Assembly: GCA_024742415.1 (NCBI GenBank) | Contig: JANSYN010000012.1 | Span: forward strand, 80,494-144,493 | Length of the DNA stretch: 64,000 nucleotides | Source: Gammaproteobacteria bacterium | GTDB lineage: Bacteria; Pseudomonadota; Gammaproteobacteria; Pseudomonadales; Halieaceae | Reading direction: 5' to 3' | Part shown: positions 29,122-38,721 of the stretch, in pieces | Layout of the letters: each line of letters opens with the position of its first letter | Numbering within the stretch: position 1 is the first letter of the stretch | Made by a program: the position numbers and the translations under genes | Notes under the pieces: generated by a model | Database searches by the model: none | Told to the model about the DNA's origin: nothing | The model's input: the letters and a program-made list of their open reading frames with translations, nothing else

Positions 29122-29757
29122 TCATGGCTGTAGTTGCTCTATGTGCCAATCCTCTCCCGCGCGGCTGTATACAAAACGATCATGCAGGCGATGTGCGCCG
29201 CCCTGCCAGAACTCCATGCGATCAGGCACCAGCCGGTAACCACCCCAGAAATCCGGGACCGGGACCTCTTTGCCGGCGAACTGCTCACGCACCTGCCGGG
29301 CCGCAGATTCAAGCTCGCCACGCGAGGCAACAGGGCGGCTCTGCTGCGAGGCCCACGCGGCTATCTGGCTTTCTCGCGGCCGCGAGGCAAAGTACTGGGC
29401 AGACTCTTCCCGGGACACTTTTACCGCTGTGGCGCGCACAATCACCTGGCGATCAAGCGCATTCCATGGAAAGTGCGCCGACACCACGGGCTGAGATTCG
29501 ATCGCGCGCGCCTTGCTGCTGGTGTAATTGGTAAAAAAAACAAACCCAGCGGAGCTCACGCCCTTGAGTAGCACGATGCGTTGCGAGGGCAGGCCCTGCT
29601 CGTCTACACAAGCCAGGACCATCGCGGTAGGGTCTAGCAGCAACGATTGAGAGGCCTGCTCAAACCACTGCTCAAACTGCCTGATCGGGCAGGCGTCCAA
29701 TGCGGCCCGCGACAACCCGCCTGCGGTATATTCTCGTCGAAAATCCTCGTATCGCAC
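29122..29757 (-). CDS. pdxH: Pyridoxamine 5'-phosphate oxidase
   Basis: FMN enzyme forming pyridoxal 5'-phosphate. The 211 residues show SQRIVLLKGVSSAGFVFFTNYTS, the FMN/PLP-binding SRPRESQIAAWASQQSRPV, and C-terminal EFWQGGAHRLHDRFVYSR, all diagnostic of PdxH. Length is normal. It converges with cinA. Confidence 0.97.
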   Translation of the reverse strand: MRYEDFRREYTAGGLSRAALDACPIRQFEQWFEQASQSLLLDPTAMVLACVDEQGLPSQRIVLLKGVSSAGFVFFTNYTSSKARAIESQPVVSAHFPWNALDRQVIVRATAVKVSREESAQYFASRPRESQIAAWASQQSRPVASRGELESAARQVREQFAGKEVPVPDFWGGYRLVPDRMEFWQGGAHRLHDRFVYSRAGEDWHIEQLQP

Positions 29758-29895
29758 GGCTTCTCCGCCTCCTTCATAGCGCAGTCCCTATCATAACACC
29801 CACGCCATAAGATTGGCCGTACCTGCCCTTGCGATGCGCGCAACCCGAGGCGCAGCGGCGCGCAAAAAAGTGCGCTACAACAGCAGGTATACCCG

Positions 29896-30597
29896 GTGCC
29901 AGACACTGCCAGCAGGGGGACCCAATACCGGGTAAACCTGCTAGGCTATGGCCACGCCTTTATCGAGCACAACCTTGTCGTGGCCGCAAGCAAACCTGCA
30001 AAACACCCGCCAGTCATTCGCAATGGCACATCGGCGGACATTGAAACGCTGGTGACCATCCTCGCGGACGGTTTTGCCAGCGACCCCATGCTGAACTGGG
30101 TGATTCCACCAGTGAAGCTGTACCGCGATTACTTCAGGCTGTTACTGCAGGAGGTCTACCTGCCGCGTGGCATGGTCCACCTTGAGAACAACGGCAACGC
30201 AGCGGCCCTATGGTTGCCACCCGAAGAGCGCTTTCAGATGGCACCGCGACGCTCGCTTTTGAAACTGGTCTTGCGCCTATTGATGACAGATGGGCTGCGC
30301 GGCCTGCGTCGAATGCGTGAGCAGGGGGCAGTTTTTACCCGACAGCAACCCACTGAACCTCACTACTACCTGCAGTTCCTGAGTTGTCGCAGCGCAAACC
30401 AGGGTCAGGGAATCGGCAGCGCGTTGCTGGACCATGGCACACGCATCTGCGACGAGCGCGGTGTACCTGCCTATCTTGAAAGCTCCAACAGCAAGAACGT
30501 GCCGCTGTACGAGCGATTTGGTTTCGAAGTTATCGCCAGCGAGACGGTCGGTAGGGCCGGCCCAACGGTATGGTTTATGTGGCGGGAATGCCAGTAG
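29896..30597 (+). CDS. GNAT-family N-acetyltransferase
   Basis: Acetyl-CoA-dependent acetyltransferase. The acetyl-CoA motif A is QFLSCRSANQGQGIGSALLDHGTRICDERG, with the family's YLESSNSKNVPLYERFGFEV after it. Substrate unknown. The start is uncertain: GTG 29896 gives 233 residues but the first 35 are not GNAT-like, so a start near residue 35-40 (VIRNGTSADIETLVTI) is possible. Divergent from pdxH. Confidence 0.85.
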   Translation: MPDTASRGTQYRVNLLGYGHAFIEHNLVVAASKPAKHPPVIRNGTSADIETLVTILADGFASDPMLNWVIPPVKLYRDYFRLLLQEVYLPRGMVHLENNGNAAALWLPPEERFQMAPRRSLLKLVLRLLMTDGLRGLRRMREQGAVFTRQQPTEPHYYLQFLSCRSANQGQGIGSALLDHGTRICDERGVPAYLESSNSKNVPLYERFGFEVIASETVGRAGPTVWFMWRECQ

Positions 30598-30603
30598 GCC
30601 GAC

Positions 30604-30903
30604 CTAGTCCCTAGTGCTGGGAAACACCGGCGCGCGCTGCATGCGCAGGGGGATCTGCGGGAACGGATAAAAGTCCCGCCAGTCGTCGCCGAAGCTCTGG
30701 GCCAGGGTGGTTTTGCACACGGCACTGTAAGACTGGTTAAGTAACTGATCGAGCGACTGCTGGTCTGCAACACCCGCCAGCACGGCAGCCTCCAGCAGTC
30801 CCTCAGTACGCAGCAAGGTCGCCGGAGCGACGTCGTCGCCGGCATGCAATGTCCGGTACATCTGCTCCAGACGCCGGATAATCTCCGCCTGTAATTCGTT
30901 CAC
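30604..30903 (-). CDS. Hypothetical protein, 99 residues
   Basis: No family recognised. Soluble, largely helical at the start (MNELQAEIIRRLEQMYRTLHAG), with an aromatic patch FGDDWRDFYPFPQIPLRMQRAP near the end. It converges with the GNAT gene after six bases and is divergent from ggt. Codon use looks like its neighbours'. Confidence 0.65.
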   Translation of the reverse strand: MNELQAEIIRRLEQMYRTLHAGDDVAPATLLRTEGLLEAAVLAGVADQQSLDQLLNQSYSAVCKTTLAQSFGDDWRDFYPFPQIPLRMQRAPVFPSTRD

Positions 30904-30996
30904 CTGGGCCTCCGTTGCGTATTCCCGCCCGGGAGTATGCGCTGCGCTGTAAAACAGTTAAAGTCTCAGATCACTTCGCAAAGGACGTTTTGATTC

Positions 30997-32766
30997 GTGA
31001 CCGCCCCCCGCCAACTTATCCTTGCAACAATGCTACTACTGCTGACCGGCCCCTGGGCCAGCGTCGCGGCCACCGCACAAGACAGTGCAATTGCCGATCC
31101 GGCGCAGAACACGGTGCCCATCATCGACTATCAACAACGCTTTCTGCCCACCGTGGGTCGCAATGGCATGGTCGTCGCACCAGAGAAAATTGCTGCAGAA
31201 GTTGGTCTCTCGATACTGCAGGCCGGTGGCAACGCCGTTGATGCGGCGGTGGCAACTGGTTTTGCACTGGCCGTTACTTATCCACGTGCAGGCAATCTTG
31301 GCGGCGGCGGTTTCATGCTGATTCACCTGGCCGCAGACAACAAACAAACCTTTATCGATTACCGTGAAACTGCACCGGCTGCCGCCAGCGCCGACCTGTT
31401 CCTCAATGACAAGGGCGAAGTAGACAAGATGCGTGAGTACTTTAGCCACCAGTCTGCCGGGGTACCGGGCACTGTGGCGGGCATGCTGCTGGCGCAGGAA
31501 CGCTACGGCCTGTTGTCGCGCGAAAAAGTGCTGGCGCCGGCGATCAAACTGGCCAGCCAGGGCATCGCGGTTTCCTATGCGCTGAACTTCGAACTAAGCG
31601 CGCGTGCCGCCCAGTTGCGCCGCAACCCCGAGGCGGCGCGCCTGTTTCTCGACGCCGACGGCAACGCACTAGCAGTGGGACAAACCTGGAAGCAGCCCGA
31701 ACTGGCCTGGACCCTGACGCAAATACAGGAGGATGGTTTTGAAGGCTTCTATACCGGCCCTATTGCCCAGCGCATCGCACAGGAGATGCGCCGTGGCAAT
31801 GGCCTGATTACCGAAGCTGACCTGGCAGGGTATACCGCAGTGGAGCGCGAGCCCGTGCGCGGCACTTTTCGGGAATACGCCATTGTTTCGGCACCACCAC
31901 CCTCCTCGGGAGGCATTCACATCCTGCAGATGCTGAACATTCTGGAGGGCTTCGATCTGGCGTCGATGGGCCACAACTCTGCCGCCTACCTGCACCACCT
32001 CACAGAAAGCATGAAGCTGGCCTACGCCGATCGCAGCGTCTATCTCGGCGACCCGGATTTTGTCCAGGTGCCTACCGCAAAGCTGATTGACAAGGATTAC
32101 GCCGCACGCCAACGCAGCACTATCAGTGCCACATCCGCGCGGCCCGCAGACGATATTGCGCCCGGCGCAGAACTGGCTGAGGGCGGCACAGAGACGACCC
32201 ACTACTCCGTAGCGGACCGGTTCGGCAACGTCGTGAGCAACACCTACACCTTGAATTTCAGTTTCGGTTCACACATCGCCGTACCCGGCACAGGTATGTT
32301 GCTCAACAACGAGATGGCAGATTTTGCCGCACGGCCCGGCTTTGCCAACGCCTTCGGGCTCGTTCAGGGGCAGGCCAACAAAATAGAGCCAGGCAAACGG
32401 CCGTTATCGTCCATGAGCCCCACGATTGTCATGAAAAACGGCGCACCGTGGCTTGCCACTGGCAGCCCTGGCGGCAGCATTATTATCAACACCGTGTTAC
32501 AGACGATTCTCAACGCGATGGAATTCAACATGAACATTGCCACCGCCGCCGCCGCGCCACGTATTCATCACCAATGGATGCCCGACAAACTGCGTGTAGA
32601 GCAAGGCATCAGTATAGACACCCTCAACCTGCTTATCGCCATGGGTCACCCGGTCGAAGTGGGGGAACGCACACAGGGCCGCACCAACTCGCTGGTGCTC
32701 GAAGGTGGCTGGTTGTACGGAGCCACCGACAGTCGCCGTCCCGGCGGCTGGGTCGCCGCGTATTGA
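30997..32766 (+). CDS. ggt: Gamma-glutamyltransferase / glutathione hydrolase
   Basis: Periplasmic Ntn-hydrolase that cuts the gamma-glutamyl bond of glutathione. The 589 residues begin with a signal peptide (LILATMLLLLTGPWASVAA). The self-cleavage Thr is in GTETTHYSVADRFGNVVSNT, marking the small subunit's start; GSPGGSIIINTVLQ is the glutamate-binding loop. GTG start at 30997 is preceded by AAAGGACG. Normal length. It converges with the thioesterase gene. Confidence 0.95.
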   Translation: MTAPRQLILATMLLLLTGPWASVAATAQDSAIADPAQNTVPIIDYQQRFLPTVGRNGMVVAPEKIAAEVGLSILQAGGNAVDAAVATGFALAVTYPRAGNLGGGGFMLIHLAADNKQTFIDYRETAPAAASADLFLNDKGEVDKMREYFSHQSAGVPGTVAGMLLAQERYGLLSREKVLAPAIKLASQGIAVSYALNFELSARAAQLRRNPEAARLFLDADGNALAVGQTWKQPELAWTLTQIQEDGFEGFYTGPIAQRIAQEMRRGNGLITEADLAGYTAVEREPVRGTFREYAIVSAPPPSSGGIHILQMLNILEGFDLASMGHNSAAYLHHLTESMKLAYADRSVYLGDPDFVQVPTAKLIDKDYAARQRSTISATSARPADDIAPGAELAEGGTETTHYSVADRFGNVVSNTYTLNFSFGSHIAVPGTGMLLNNEMADFAARPGFANAFGLVQGQANKIEPGKRPLSSMSPTIVMKNGAPWLATGSPGGSIIINTVLQTILNAMEFNMNIATAAAAPRIHHQWMPDKLRVEQGISIDTLNLLIAMGHPVEVGERTQGRTNSLVLEGGWLYGATDSRRPGGWVAAY

Positions 32767-32797
32767 CCGGACGGGTGCTGCGCGCAGCACAGACTCG

Positions 32798-33592
32798 TCA
32801 ACGGGGTTTGGGAATACGCAACTTTGCAGTTTGCCGACTCAGCGCGACCAGTGTTCCCGACGCATCCCAATACTGACCATCCTCTTCCAGTACACCAGCG
32901 CTTACATGCCGCGTCTCCAAACGGGCCTGAATGGGCCCGGGTGACGGATGGGCACGCACTTGCACCGTCAACTCAATGGTCGGCACCCATCCCACTGGCC
33001 CAACGACGCTGAACACCGGAGGGGGCAGCGCATCGGCAAACATCAACAGCGAGATCACATCGGGCGGGGTGGCATCCCTGTGCTGCATCCAGCCATCAAA
33101 AACACCACTGCCGTCGGGCTCACGGCGGGTAAACACCTCTTTGCCCGACACCAGTCGCAGTTCGACACGTTGGCGCAATTCGATGCCTTTCTGTGGGGAA
33201 GGCTCGCAAGCCTCCCAGGGTGGAAATTCCGGCCTGATCACGTTCGTCCAGCTCTCGCCCTGCAGGTTTTCCAGATCCGTATAGGCCGCCGTCACCTTGA
33301 CCTTCAGTTGGTCGTCCTGGAACATGCCCACCTCGGCGAAACTTGTACTGCCGCCCACGCGCAAGATGTCGATCCGGCAATCCACCGGACCCAGGGTGGT
33401 GGGCGACAAGAAAAATGCGTTAACCGTCAATGGATCCTTGTGCGGTAGGGCCGCGCGTAACACTCGCCCGGCAATACCCAGCACATAACCCCCGTTCGGC
33501 ACCTCGCCAACGCGCCATCCTTCATGCACCTCGCCGCGATACAGACCGTCATCGACCTTTACCACCGCAGTATCCTGTTCAAACTGCCCCAT
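32798..33592 (-). CDS. Acyl-CoA thioesterase-like protein (double hot-dog)
   Basis: TesB/4HBT_3-like thioesterase family. HEGWRVGEVPNGGYVLGIAGRVL is the N-terminal hot-dog signature; WVPTIELTVQVRAHPSPG and DGQYWDASGTLVALSRQ mark the second half. From ATG 33592 (AGGGGAG at five bases) the protein has 264 residues. Substrate unknown. It is divergent from the 13-gene envelope operon. Confidence 0.88.
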   Translation of the reverse strand: MGQFEQDTAVVKVDDGLYRGEVHEGWRVGEVPNGGYVLGIAGRVLRAALPHKDPLTVNAFFLSPTTLGPVDCRIDILRVGGSTSFAEVGMFQDDQLKVKVTAAYTDLENLQGESWTNVIRPEFPPWEACEPSPQKGIELRQRVELRLVSGKEVFTRREPDGSGVFDGWMQHRDATPPDVISLLMFADALPPPVFSVVGPVGWVPTIELTVQVRAHPSPGPIQARLETRHVSAGVLEEDGQYWDASGTLVALSRQTAKLRIPKPR

Positions 33593-33635
33593 GAACTCCC
33601 CTGACATACAGTTGGACAATGTTAGGGACGGTATT

Positions 33636-33665
33636 TTGTCTGCCCGCCCTGTGAATGTATATACT
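33636..33665 (+). promoter_or_regulatory. Predicted sigma-70 promoter of the 13-gene envelope operon
   Basis: TTGTCT (33636-33641) and TATACT (33660-33665) lie 18 bases apart, four and five matches to the consensus. They are about 60 bases upstream of the first ATG of the operon and in the gap to the divergent thioesterase gene. No other good promoter is visible before the last gene of the operon. Confidence 0.5.
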
Positions 33666-33727
33666 GTTGGGGTGTCTGATTGAACGAATGTGCCGCTGTC
33701 AACAGTGGTAAGCAGGTGGTCATTGCA

Positions 33728-34903
33728 ATGACTGGAATCTGGCTGGTAGCACTCGCTGTGATCGCAATCGCACTGCCCTGCCAGGCGCAGGATGCAGAGC
33801 TTGTTGATTCCTATCTCAGCATCATCGACGAGATCGAAGCCCGTGACGGCGCCTATGGGGCGGATCTGTCAGAACCACTGCTGGGCCTCGCCACCGCCCT
33901 CAACGCGCGCGGCCAGTTCGCCGACGCCATTCCCATGTTCAAGCGCGGCGTACACCTGGCGCGCATCAACGATGGCTTGTACAGTGCTTCCCAGCTGCCA
34001 CATCTCGAAGGGGAGATAGCCGCACACATCGGCGTAGGCAATTATGCAGAGGCCGACGAGCGCTATCGCTATCTCTACAGGGTGCAGAAACGCACGCTGG
34101 GTAATACCGACGCCTACACGCGCGCACTGCTCGACCACGCCGACTGGGACTTTCGGGCATACCAGCTGGGCCTGGATGACGACCCTTATGCCCGCCTGTT
34201 AAGAATGCAAAAGCGCTACGACCAGGCGCTGGCCAATATCAGCCAGAACGAACAGGCCAACGCGGAGTCACTGCTGGCGCCGATGCGAGGCCTGCTGCGA
34301 ACACGCTACCTGATCGCCAATTATGATGGCGAAGCGATGCGCCAAACGCTGTACGCGGACGAATTCACGCGCCAACAACGCTTGCGTGAGTTTGAGATGA
34401 ATCAACTGCGCAACTACGAGTATGGCCGTGATTTGATCCTGCACATGTACAAACTGCAGCAGGCACTCGTTGAACACCAGGGCTATGATGCAGCGACGCC
34501 TGCCCAAAGCCTGGCTCGACTGGGAGACTGGCACTTGTACCACGGCAAGCGTTTTGCAGCACTGGAAGCCTATAACGCTGCCCTTGCGGAACTCGCCGCA
34601 CTGGATGATGCCCAACAACAGACGGCCCGGCTCTTCGCAGAGCCGGTAGCGCTGCCCAGCATCGATGGGCTGTTGGCACTGCCGCAGCGGCTCGACAGCA
34701 CTACAGGCGACGTCATGATTGAGTTCAGCGTGAGCAGCCGCGGGCAGGTCTACGATATAGAACGGATAGATGACAACAAGGCGTTTGATCGAACGGCGTC
34801 AAGCCTGACACGCCAGTTGCGCAAAACCCGGTTCAGGCCGCGTTTTGCCGACGGCCAACCCGTGGAAACAACTGACATTGTTTATGCCTACGACATCCAA
34901 TAA
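33728..34903 (+). CDS. Exported TPR-like protein with C-terminal TonB domain (operon gene 1)
   Basis: From ATG 33728 (AGGTGG upstream) the product has 391 residues: a signal peptide (MTGIWLVALAVIAIALPCQAQ), helical repeats of TPR type (about 45-300, ALNARGQFADAIPMFKRGVHLARI), and a C-terminal TonB_C domain (about 318-391: DVMIEFSVSSRGQVYDIERI, LRKTRFRPRFADGQPVET). Unlike TonB proper it seems to have a cleavable signal rather than a membrane anchor with a Pro-rich arm, so it may be free in the periplasm. First gene of the operon; the next gene starts inside it. Confidence 0.85.
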   Translation: MTGIWLVALAVIAIALPCQAQDAELVDSYLSIIDEIEARDGAYGADLSEPLLGLATALNARGQFADAIPMFKRGVHLARINDGLYSASQLPHLEGEIAAHIGVGNYAEADERYRYLYRVQKRTLGNTDAYTRALLDHADWDFRAYQLGLDDDPYARLLRMQKRYDQALANISQNEQANAESLLAPMRGLLRTRYLIANYDGEAMRQTLYADEFTRQQRLREFEMNQLRNYEYGRDLILHMYKLQQALVEHQGYDAATPAQSLARLGDWHLYHGKRFAALEAYNAALAELAALDDAQQQTARLFAEPVALPSIDGLLALPQRLDSTTGDVMIEFSVSSRGQVYDIERIDDNKAFDRTASSLTRQLRKTRFRPRFADGQPVETTDIVYAYDIQ

Positions 34904-35924
34904 GCCGCCCCTTTGGCGCATCGCCGCAGTCGCACCACTGCTGGCAAGCTGCGCCCTGCTCATAGGCTGCCCGAGCGCAAGCACGCCCACCAAAGAGTCG
35001 GGCGGCGCGCCGGCCATGCCCGGAGGTGGCGCCGTCAGCATACCCGGTGCCGGTTCGCCGGCGGGTAGCCCGGGTGGAATGCCAGAAGCGATGCCTGGCG
35101 CATCAGCCGGCACAGGCACAACGCCAGGCATGCCCCCAGACGCTTCCGCGCAGACAGGTTCTGGGGGCAGCTCCGCAGGAACGCCTGACGGCATGCCCAA
35201 TGGCGCGCAGGAAGGGCGTGCTGGCGGTGGCAGTAGCGATGAAACAATCGCGGGCGCTGCCGCCGGAAACGACGGTTCAGCATCGGCGGCTGAACCTGGC
35301 TTCGAGCCCACAAGGCAAGGTGAACAGAGCCTTCCCGATTTGCGCGATAATCCCAGACGCGGCCAGAGCGGCCCGGCCTTTCCGGGCGCTACCGCCCAGG
35401 GTCCCGGGGCCATGCCGCCCGTGCACAGTCCACCGGTGGGCGACGCGGCTCAACCGGACGCAACAGCCGCAGGCGACCCTGGCGCGGCGCCAGTAGGCGG
35501 AGTTGGTCAGGGGCCCCTGACGAACGCTGAACAGGTAGCCATTCTCGACGCGGAGTTAGAGCGCAGTACCGGCGATTTTGACGCACTGATTCTCGAGGAA
35601 CAGGCACAACAGCGACAGCGGGATCGCGAACAGGTTGAGCGCGCGCCTGCCGAAGAAGATGACGCTCAGACCAGCACGTTCCCCGGCGGCACAGCCAGCG
35701 CGCCACGCGCAGCCGGCTATGACGGTCCCGTTCCAGGCGGCAGTGCCGGTGGCGGGCCGCCCGCTGACCCCGCCAAGTATCCGCCACCGAAAGACATCCC
35801 GGCCGGCGATGATGACGACGTCGTCGCCCGCCAGCTGCGCGAGGCCGCCATGCGCGAGCCCGACCCGGCCGTGAGGGAAAGGCTCTGGGATGAATATCGC
35901 AAGTACAAGGGCATCAGCCAGTGA
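34884..35924 (+). CDS. Low-complexity Gly/Pro/Ala/Met-rich lipoprotein (operon gene 2)
   Basis: ATG 34884, 20 bases before the end of gene 1, with no clear RBS, which suggests coupling. N-terminus MPTTSNKPPLWRIAAVAPLLASCALLIGCPS has a lipobox (LIGC). Residues about 40-190 are a long disordered Gly/Ser/Pro/Met-rich linker with repeats of GMP-type turns; residues 190-260 form a charged helix (QVAILDAELERSTGDFDALILEEQAQQRQRDREQVE); the C-terminus (VARQLREAAMREPDPAVRERLWDEYRKYKGI) is a second helix. 346 residues. No family recognised; the layout suggests a tether. Confidence 0.75.
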   Translation: MPTTSNKPPLWRIAAVAPLLASCALLIGCPSASTPTKESGGAPAMPGGGAVSIPGAGSPAGSPGGMPEAMPGASAGTGTTPGMPPDASAQTGSGGSSAGTPDGMPNGAQEGRAGGGSSDETIAGAAAGNDGSASAAEPGFEPTRQGEQSLPDLRDNPRRGQSGPAFPGATAQGPGAMPPVHSPPVGDAAQPDATAAGDPGAAPVGGVGQGPLTNAEQVAILDAELERSTGDFDALILEEQAQQRQRDREQVERAPAEEDDAQTSTFPGGTASAPRAAGYDGPVPGGSAGGGPPADPAKYPPPKDIPAGDDDDVVARQLREAAMREPDPAVRERLWDEYRKYKGISQ

Positions 35925-37132
35925 GCGCACTGCGCCTGGTACTGTGCATACTGCTGATGCTGGCCACCGGCTGCGTCAATCACACGGTGCGCAGCACGCA
36001 GGTGCCGGCCATCAATGTGCCTGCCGCCCCCATCCCTGAAGCATTCCTGCTGGATGTCGGTATTGTCGCATTCGACCCGGGCATCGATGACCACGACGAA
36101 GACGAGGACATGCCCATCTACCCCGAAGTACGCCGGGCAGAGTCACTGTTCCTGCCTAACCAACTGGCGGCGGCACTACAAGAGAGCGGCGCCTGGGGTG
36201 CGGTGCGTGTACTGCCCGATGAAAGCCAACTGACAGACCTCGTCATCACGGGGAAGATTCTCCATTCCGACGGAGAGAAGCTGCAACTGGCCGTGCGCGC
36301 CAGCGACTCACGGGGCGTCACCTGGCTGGACAAGACATACAAAAGCCACGCCAGCGGCTACGCCTACACCGTCACCGCTCGCAGCTCACAGGATCCATTC
36401 CAGGCCATTTTTAACCAGATTGCCAATGACCTGCTGGCCGCGCTTGAGAAAGTTGAACTGGGCGAACGCCGCGAGGTGCGTCTGGTGACCGAGCTGTTGT
36501 TTGCGCAGAGTTTTTCCGAAGAAGCTTTTCGCGGCTATCTGGTCAGGGGCAGCGGCAAAACCTACAGCATCGTCAGGTTGCCCGCCGAAGAAGACCCCAT
36601 GCTCAACAGGGTGCGCAAGATCAGGGAGCGGGACCACCTGTTCATCGACACGCTGCAAGACTACTACGTGACCTTCGATGAGCTTATGAGTGACCCGTAT
36701 CACGAGTGGCGACGGCTTAGCTATGAAGAGGTGATCGCCATTCAGGAGCTCAAGGCCCAGAGCAGGCAGCAGCTCATCACAGGAGCCATTGCGGTGCTGG
36801 GCGGAATAGCGGCGCAGGTAGAGGGCGACCACGAGGCCAGCCGAGCCGCCGGCAGAATCGCGGTGCTCGGTGGCGCCTATATCATCAAAAGCGGCCTGTA
36901 CAAGCGCAACGAAACACAAATCCATGTTGAAGCACTGCAGGAACTGGGCGAATCCATGGAGATGGAAATCGCCCCCAAGGTCATCGAGTTGGAGGATCGC
37001 ACCATCACACTCAGCGGCAGCGTCGAGGATCAATACGCACAATGGCGCGATCTTCTGGCAGAGATCTACCGCAAGGAAGTCGGCGATCTGCAGCCTCTGG
37101 AAGCCGTCGCCAGCGACCCTGCTACACTGTAG
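35921..37132 (+). CDS. Lipoprotein of unknown family (operon gene 3)
   Basis: GTG start at 35921 overlaps the stop of gene 2 as GTGA. Signal and lipobox LVLCILLMLATGC. The first half resembles periplasmic lipoprotein folds of the kind seen in secretion and Lpo-like proteins (LAAALQESGAWGAVRVL, LVITGKILHSDGEKLQLAV); the middle is charged; near residue 285 a hydrophobic stretch (LITGAIAVLGGIAAQV) is followed by a second (IAVLGGAYIIKSGLY); the C-terminus is helical. 403 residues. The name of the family is unknown to me. Confidence 0.75.
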   Translation: MSALRLVLCILLMLATGCVNHTVRSTQVPAINVPAAPIPEAFLLDVGIVAFDPGIDDHDEDEDMPIYPEVRRAESLFLPNQLAAALQESGAWGAVRVLPDESQLTDLVITGKILHSDGEKLQLAVRASDSRGVTWLDKTYKSHASGYAYTVTARSSQDPFQAIFNQIANDLLAALEKVELGERREVRLVTELLFAQSFSEEAFRGYLVRGSGKTYSIVRLPAEEDPMLNRVRKIRERDHLFIDTLQDYYVTFDELMSDPYHEWRRLSYEEVIAIQELKAQSRQQLITGAIAVLGGIAAQVEGDHEASRAAGRIAVLGGAYIIKSGLYKRNETQIHVEALQELGESMEMEIAPKVIELEDRTITLSGSVEDQYAQWRDLLAEIYRKEVGDLQPLEAVASDPATL

Positions 37133-37166
37133 CACCGCAACCCCAGCGCCTGACCTGTACCGCCCA

Positions 37167-38720
37167 ATGCCCGAGCACAACCAACCCCTTGAACCTACGC
37201 CCTTTGAGCCAGCCAGACCGCAACCAGGCAGCCAGCGTACGGCGCATCACGCTGCGTCTACATCACGGCTATCTGGCGCCTGGCTGCCAGCAGCCCTGGG
37301 TCTGCTCATTGGTGCAGCGCTGCTGGTTTTTTTCTGGTTACCGGACAACGTCCCGGCCGGAGCGGCAGGCGCCAGCGCACCGGCCAGCGAAGAACAGCAG
37401 GCCGTGGCAAAGAGCAAAGCATCAGCCACGCCTGCGACCACCGCACCAGCCGCCGCGGTGCCAGAGCAGTCGCCCTGGGCCGATGCACAGCAAGCACGCT
37501 TGCGACTGGCAGCACAGGACATTCTGGCGGACCTGATCGACCTGCAGTTTGCGCTGGAGGAGCAAGGCGTAGAGCAATGGGCACCGGACGCCTTTGCTGC
37601 GGCCGCCGAACTGGCAACAAAAGGAGACGGTTTTTATCGAGCGCAACAGTACACCGAGGCGAGCGAGCGGTATCAGCAGGGTTTGCAGATACTGCGCGAG
37701 ACTTCGGAGTCAATACCTCAGAGAATTGACGCGCTGGTGCAGGGCGCCAACACAGCGATAGACGGTGCCGACCTGCCCCGGGCAACCGATGCGGTGACGT
37801 TGCTCGCAGTCATTGATCCCGACAACAGCGCACTGACTGACCTGCAAGCGCGGCTGGCCACGCTACCTGCGCTGATAGCCGCACTGGGCAAGGCGCGTCA
37901 GCACGAGGAGCAAGGCGAGCTGACGGCTGCCGCCAACGCGCTGGAGCAAGCGGTAGCCCTGGACCCACTCCACCGAGGCGCAGCGCAGGCACTGGATCGT
38001 GTCAACGCAAACATCACTGAGCGCGATTTCCAAAATGCCATGAGCCGTGGCTATGGCAAACTTGGCAGTGGTGAACACGACGCCGCTATTGCAGCGTTCG
38101 AGGCGGCCAGGGCACTTAAACCCGGTTCAGCGGAGGCCGCCAGCGCCATCACCGAGGCCCAGTCGTTGCGCAGCGCAAACCAGTTAATCACGCTGAAGGA
38201 TCGCGGCCTTGCCCACGAATCGCAAGAACAGTGGCCGCAGGCCGTGGCCGTCTATGAGACTGCACTTGCCATAGACGGCAGCATACTGTTTGCGCGGGAA
38301 GGCCTTGAGCGCAGCACCGGGCGCGCCGCCATTGCCCGACAGTTTAGCGAGATCATGGCAGACCCGGACCGACTGACCAACACGGTGATCGCAGAACAGG
38401 CCCGCGCCTTTTTGCGCCACAGTGAAGGGATCACGCCGCGCGGTCCCGTGCTGCAAGCACAGATCAGCGACCTTAACGAACTGTTGCAGCGTTATTCCAC
38501 GCCGGTCTCGGTGACCGTCAACTCTGACGGACAAACCGATATCGTCATCTACAAGGTTGGCAAGTTGGGCAGTTTTGAGCGTCGCACCCTCAAACTGCGA
38601 CCAGGCGCGTACACCGCCGTTGGCTCCCGCCTGGGTTATCGCGATGTTCGCAAGTCATTTCGGGTGAGCCATACGGAACCGGAATCAAGCGTGACCGTCA
38701 TTTGCACAGAGCCCATCTAA
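37167..38720 (+). CDS. Membrane-anchored TPR protein (operon gene 4)
   Basis: ATG 37167; the ORF track starts 99 codons upstream inside gene 3. 517 residues: about 38 Pro-rich cytoplasmic residues, one membrane helix (LPAALGLLIGAALLVFFWL), an Ala/Pro linker, then TPR repeats (about 130-420: GDGFYRAQQYTEASERYQQGL, GSGEHDAAIAAFEAARALKPG). The C-terminal 90 residues form a beta domain (VSVTVNSDGQTDIVIYKVG, LKLRPGAYTAVGSRLGYRDVR) of PEGA-like character. N-in topology puts the TPRs in the periplasm. A scaffold role is inferred. Confidence 0.8.
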   Translation: MPEHNQPLEPTPFEPARPQPGSQRTAHHAASTSRLSGAWLPAALGLLIGAALLVFFWLPDNVPAGAAGASAPASEEQQAVAKSKASATPATTAPAAAVPEQSPWADAQQARLRLAAQDILADLIDLQFALEEQGVEQWAPDAFAAAAELATKGDGFYRAQQYTEASERYQQGLQILRETSESIPQRIDALVQGANTAIDGADLPRATDAVTLLAVIDPDNSALTDLQARLATLPALIAALGKARQHEEQGELTAAANALEQAVALDPLHRGAAQALDRVNANITERDFQNAMSRGYGKLGSGEHDAAIAAFEAARALKPGSAEAASAITEAQSLRSANQLITLKDRGLAHESQEQWPQAVAVYETALAIDGSILFAREGLERSTGRAAIARQFSEIMADPDRLTNTVIAEQARAFLRHSEGITPRGPVLQAQISDLNELLQRYSTPVSVTVNSDGQTDIVIYKVGKLGSFERRTLKLRPGAYTAVGSRLGYRDVRKSFRVSHTEPESSVTVICTEPI

Positions 38721-38721
38721 C

